A stretch of DNA of 64,000 nucleotides, taken from positions 1,767,851 to 1,831,850 of the forward strand of contig LT009757.1 in NCBI GenBank assembly GCA_900012615.1, in the 5' to 3' direction. Under the pieces are notes generated by a model. That model worked only from the letters and a program-made list of their open reading frames with translations. It did no database searches and was not told the origin of the DNA. Origin of the DNA: Agrobacterium genomosp. 13 str. CFBP 6927. Lineage in GTDB: Bacteria > Pseudomonadota > Alphaproteobacteria > Rhizobiales > Rhizobiaceae. Positions 61,804-64,000 of this stretch are shown here, in pieces; position 1 is the stretch's first letter, and each line of letters begins with the position of its first letter. Position numbers and translations under genes: made by a program.

Positions 61804-63297
61804 ATGGCGAACGCTTTGGAAGCGGCCGGCATAACGAAGAATTTTGGCGCGGTGCGCGCGCTTTCCGACGGCAGGCTGACGGTTGGTCGCGGTGAAATTC
61901 ACGCATTGCTGGGTGCCAATGGCTGCGGCAAGAGCACGCTCTGCAAGATCGTTGCGGGTGCGGTTGCGCCGACCAGCGGTGCGATCAGGTTTAATGGTGA
62001 AGACGTGCGCTTCAAAAGCCCGCGGGACGCCGAAAATGCCGGTATTGCGCTGTTTTATCAGGAACTCAGCCTCGTTCCGCAGCTTTCGGTCGCCGACAAT
62101 ATTTTCCTCGGCCGAGAGCCGAAACGTGGCATCTTTGTCGACGGCAAGGCGCTGAAGGCCGAAGCGGCGAGACTGATCGCACTGTTTGACGGCGTGGCTG
62201 GCGAAGGGCTGGAGCCGGATGCGATCGTCGGCAATCTGCCGCCGGATCAGCGGCAGCTCGTCGAAATCCTCAAGGTCTTCGCCCAGAATGCCAGCCTGAT
62301 GATCATGGACGAGGCGACGGCGGCGCTCGATGGCCGCCAGTCCCAGCGCTTTTTTGAGATACTCCGGGCCAAGAAGGCCGACGGTGTCTCCACCATCATG
62401 ATTTCCCATCGTCTCGACGAGGTTTTCGCCGTCTGCGACCGCATCACCGTGATGCGCAACGGCGCGACGATTTCCGAACTCGATACGGCAGTCACCACCC
62501 GTGAGGCCGTCGTGCACGACATGGTCGGCGATGTTCGGGCCGCTCCTGCCCGTCAGAACGGGCGTTCGGCTGCTGCGCCGAGCCTGAAGCTGACGGATGT
62601 GGCGGGTGAGGGCGTGCGCGGTGTCTCTCTGGAAGCCTATCCGGGCGAAATCGTCGGTCTGGCAGGCCTGCAGGGTCAGGGCCAGTCGGCCTTGCTGAAG
62701 GGTCTTTTCGGTGCCAGCCCATTTGCTGCCGGCCAAATCCGGTTCGAGGGCCGTGAAATCACCATCGGCAAGCCTTCGCAGGCGGTTCATAGTGGTTTTG
62801 CCTATGTCTCTGGCGACCGTGGCCGTGACGCTTCCCTTCAGGGTCGGTCGATCTTCGAAAATCTCGTCGCGGCGCTGATGGTGCGCGAAAAGATGCGGCT
62901 GGTCCGTCCTGCGACGCTGAAGCCGCGGGTGCAGAAGGTCGCGGACGACATGAAGACGAAGTTCGCCGGCCTCGATATGCCGATAGGCACGCTTTCAGGC
63001 GGCAACCAGCAGAAGATCTTCATCTCCCGCTGGCTCGCCACCGCGCCGAAACTGCTGCTGCTCGACGATCCGACCAAGGGCATCGATCTTGGCGCGAAGG
63101 CCGATCTCTTCGCCCTGATGCGGCAACAGGCCGATGCCGGTGCGACCATCCTTCTTTATTCCTCGGAGGATGCGGAAATCCTCGAATATGCCGACCGCAT
63201 TCTTGTGTTCAACGGTGGGCGCATTTCTGCGGAACTGACCGGAGCCGACATGACATCCGTAAACATGACCCGCGCCGCCTATGGAGATGCCGCATGA
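61804..63297 (+). CDS. Sugar ABC transporter ATP-binding protein (RbsA/MglA-like, two domains)
   Basis: Cytoplasmic ATPase of 497 aa with two nucleotide-binding domains. Domain 1 has Walker A GANGCGKST (36-44), Walker B SLMIMDEATAALD (with ATAALD typical of the family) and the signature region NLPPDQRQLVEILKVF. Domain 2 has the LSGGNQQK signature near 398-405 and LLLDDPTKGIDLGAKADL. Domain 1 Walker A has Cys where most relatives have Ala. Start ATG at 61804; its stop overlaps the permease start. Confidence 0.92.
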   Translation: MANALEAAGITKNFGAVRALSDGRLTVGRGEIHALLGANGCGKSTLCKIVAGAVAPTSGAIRFNGEDVRFKSPRDAENAGIALFYQELSLVPQLSVADNIFLGREPKRGIFVDGKALKAEAARLIALFDGVAGEGLEPDAIVGNLPPDQRQLVEILKVFAQNASLMIMDEATAALDGRQSQRFFEILRAKKADGVSTIMISHRLDEVFAVCDRITVMRNGATISELDTAVTTREAVVHDMVGDVRAAPARQNGRSAAAPSLKLTDVAGEGVRGVSLEAYPGEIVGLAGLQGQGQSALLKGLFGASPFAAGQIRFEGREITIGKPSQAVHSGFAYVSGDRGRDASLQGRSIFENLVAALMVREKMRLVRPATLKPRVQKVADDMKTKFAGLDMPIGTLSGGNQQKIFISRWLATAPKLLLLDDPTKGIDLGAKADLFALMRQQADAGATILLYSSEDAEILEYADRILVFNGGRISAELTGADMTSVNMTRAAYGDAA

Positions 63298-64000
63298 GCG
63301 CCTCCGGTTTTCTGCGCAGGCAGCCATGGGTCATCACCCTCGTTGTACTGGCGCTTCTCATCGCCGTGAACACGTTTCTGCAGCCTTCCTTCGTTCAGCC
63401 CTCCGTGCTGCAATCGAACCTGACGACGTTTCTGCCCCTGATCCTGGTGGCCATCGGCCAGACCTATGTCATTCTGGCAGGCGATATCGATCTGTCGGTC
63501 GGCAGTATCGTGGCGCTTGCCAATGTCGTCACCGTCAGCGTCATCGCCGCACTTGGCGGCACGACGGGGGCCGTTTTCGCCGGCATGGCGGCGGGTGTGG
63601 CAGTCGGGCTGCTCTGCGGACTGGTCAATGGTCTCTTCATATCCGGCCTGCGCTTTCAGCCGATCGTCACCACCTTCGCAACCGGCATCATCTTTGCCGG
63701 GCTGGCGATCTGGGTGTTGCCGCAGGCGGGTCTTCCGGTGCCGGAAGCCTATTGGCAGACCTATTCCGGCAGCTTCATCGGCTTGCCCTTCGTGCTGTGG
63801 GTGCTGATTGGGGGCATCGCCTTCACCCTCATCGTGTCGCGCATTCCGTTTCATACGCACCTTCTCGCGGTGGGCGGTAATCGCACCGGGGCCTTCCAGA
63901 CGGGCTTGCGCCTCTCGGGCATCCGCATCGGCGCATATATGATCTCCGGTCTGTTCTCGGCGCTGGCGGCGCTGTGCCTGACGGGGGAGACGGCCTCGGG
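63294..64000 (+). CDS. Sugar ABC transporter permease (RbsC-like), cut by window end
   Basis: N-terminal 235 residues of an inner-membrane permease. The start ATG overlaps the upstream stop (ATGA). The family segment GQTYVILAGDIDLSVGSIVALANV is near 54-77, and HLLAVGGNRTGAFQTGLRLSGIR near 190-212 matches the conserved ALGGN loop of RbsC. The sequence runs off the window end, so the C-terminus and any later genes are unseen. Confidence 0.9.
   Translation, partial: MSASGFLRRQPWVITLVVLALLIAVNTFLQPSFVQPSVLQSNLTTFLPLILVAIGQTYVILAGDIDLSVGSIVALANVVTVSVIAALGGTTGAVFAGMAAGVAVGLLCGLVNGLFISGLRFQPIVTTFATGIIFAGLAIWVLPQAGLPVPEAYWQTYSGSFIGLPFVLWVLIGGIAFTLIVSRIPFHTHLLAVGGNRTGAFQTGLRLSGIRIGAYMISGLFSALAALCLTGETAS

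Overview
The window looks like alpha-proteobacterial DNA, most likely from a Rhizobiaceae member of the Agrobacterium/Rhizobium group. This rests on high GC coding sequence, many periplasmic-binding-protein ABC importers, compact ATGA-overlapping operons, a rhizobial DUF1402-type protein and a palindromic intergenic mosaic. No rRNA, tRNA, CRISPR array, transposase or replication gene was seen. The content (catabolic importers, sugar and amino acid enzymes, local regulators) fits a secondary chromosome or accessory catabolic region. Identifications come from reading motifs; no database search was run.

Layout, left to right. (1) 1-3754, minus strand: a Dpp/Opp-type importer (Tat-type binding protein, two permeases, start of an ATPase). 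A membrane fatty-acid desaturase-like gene (4001-4972, plus) follows. (2) 10027-5096, minus: a polar amino acid (AapJQM-like) binding protein and two permeases, then a small ORF and a 2-oxoglutarate/Fe(II) oxygenase; the expected ATPase gene is absent. (3) 10281-19463: a LysR regulator divergent from a Dpp-type operon that carries a DHDPS-family lyase/aldolase, two adjacent nucleoside hydrolases, two permeases and a fused double ATPase. (4) 20280-29381: a pentitol island with a xylitol/sorbitol-type dehydrogenase, an AraC regulator, a ribose-type importer, ribitol 2-dehydrogenase, a pentulose kinase and an L-xylulose reductase-like SDR.

(5) 29996-44657 is the most unusual part. Two copies of an IMPase-like phosphatase plus Cys-based phosphatase pair flank a metallophosphoesterase, a Na/Pi (PhoU-tailed) transporter, a LacI regulator and an AfuB/FbpB-type importer with three tandem paralogous binding proteins. 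I infer a system that imports a phosphorylated (probably sugar- or polyol-like) compound, removes its phosphate inside the cell and exports surplus phosphate.

(6) 44883-50422: a TerC-CBS-CorC membrane protein with a structured, switch-like mRNA leader, two exported proteins of uncertain role, and an ornithine cyclodeaminase-like/Rid pair. (7) 50503-55379: RraA-like protein, MHS-type MFS transporter, M20 carbamoylase-type hydrolase and a LysR regulator. (8) 55453-59763, minus: an overlapping operon of a SulP transporter, a ParB-like-domain protein and an MscS channel. (9) 59980-64000: a cupin, and divergently a sugar ABC importer (binding protein, ATPase, partial permease) with paired LacI-type operators at its promoter.
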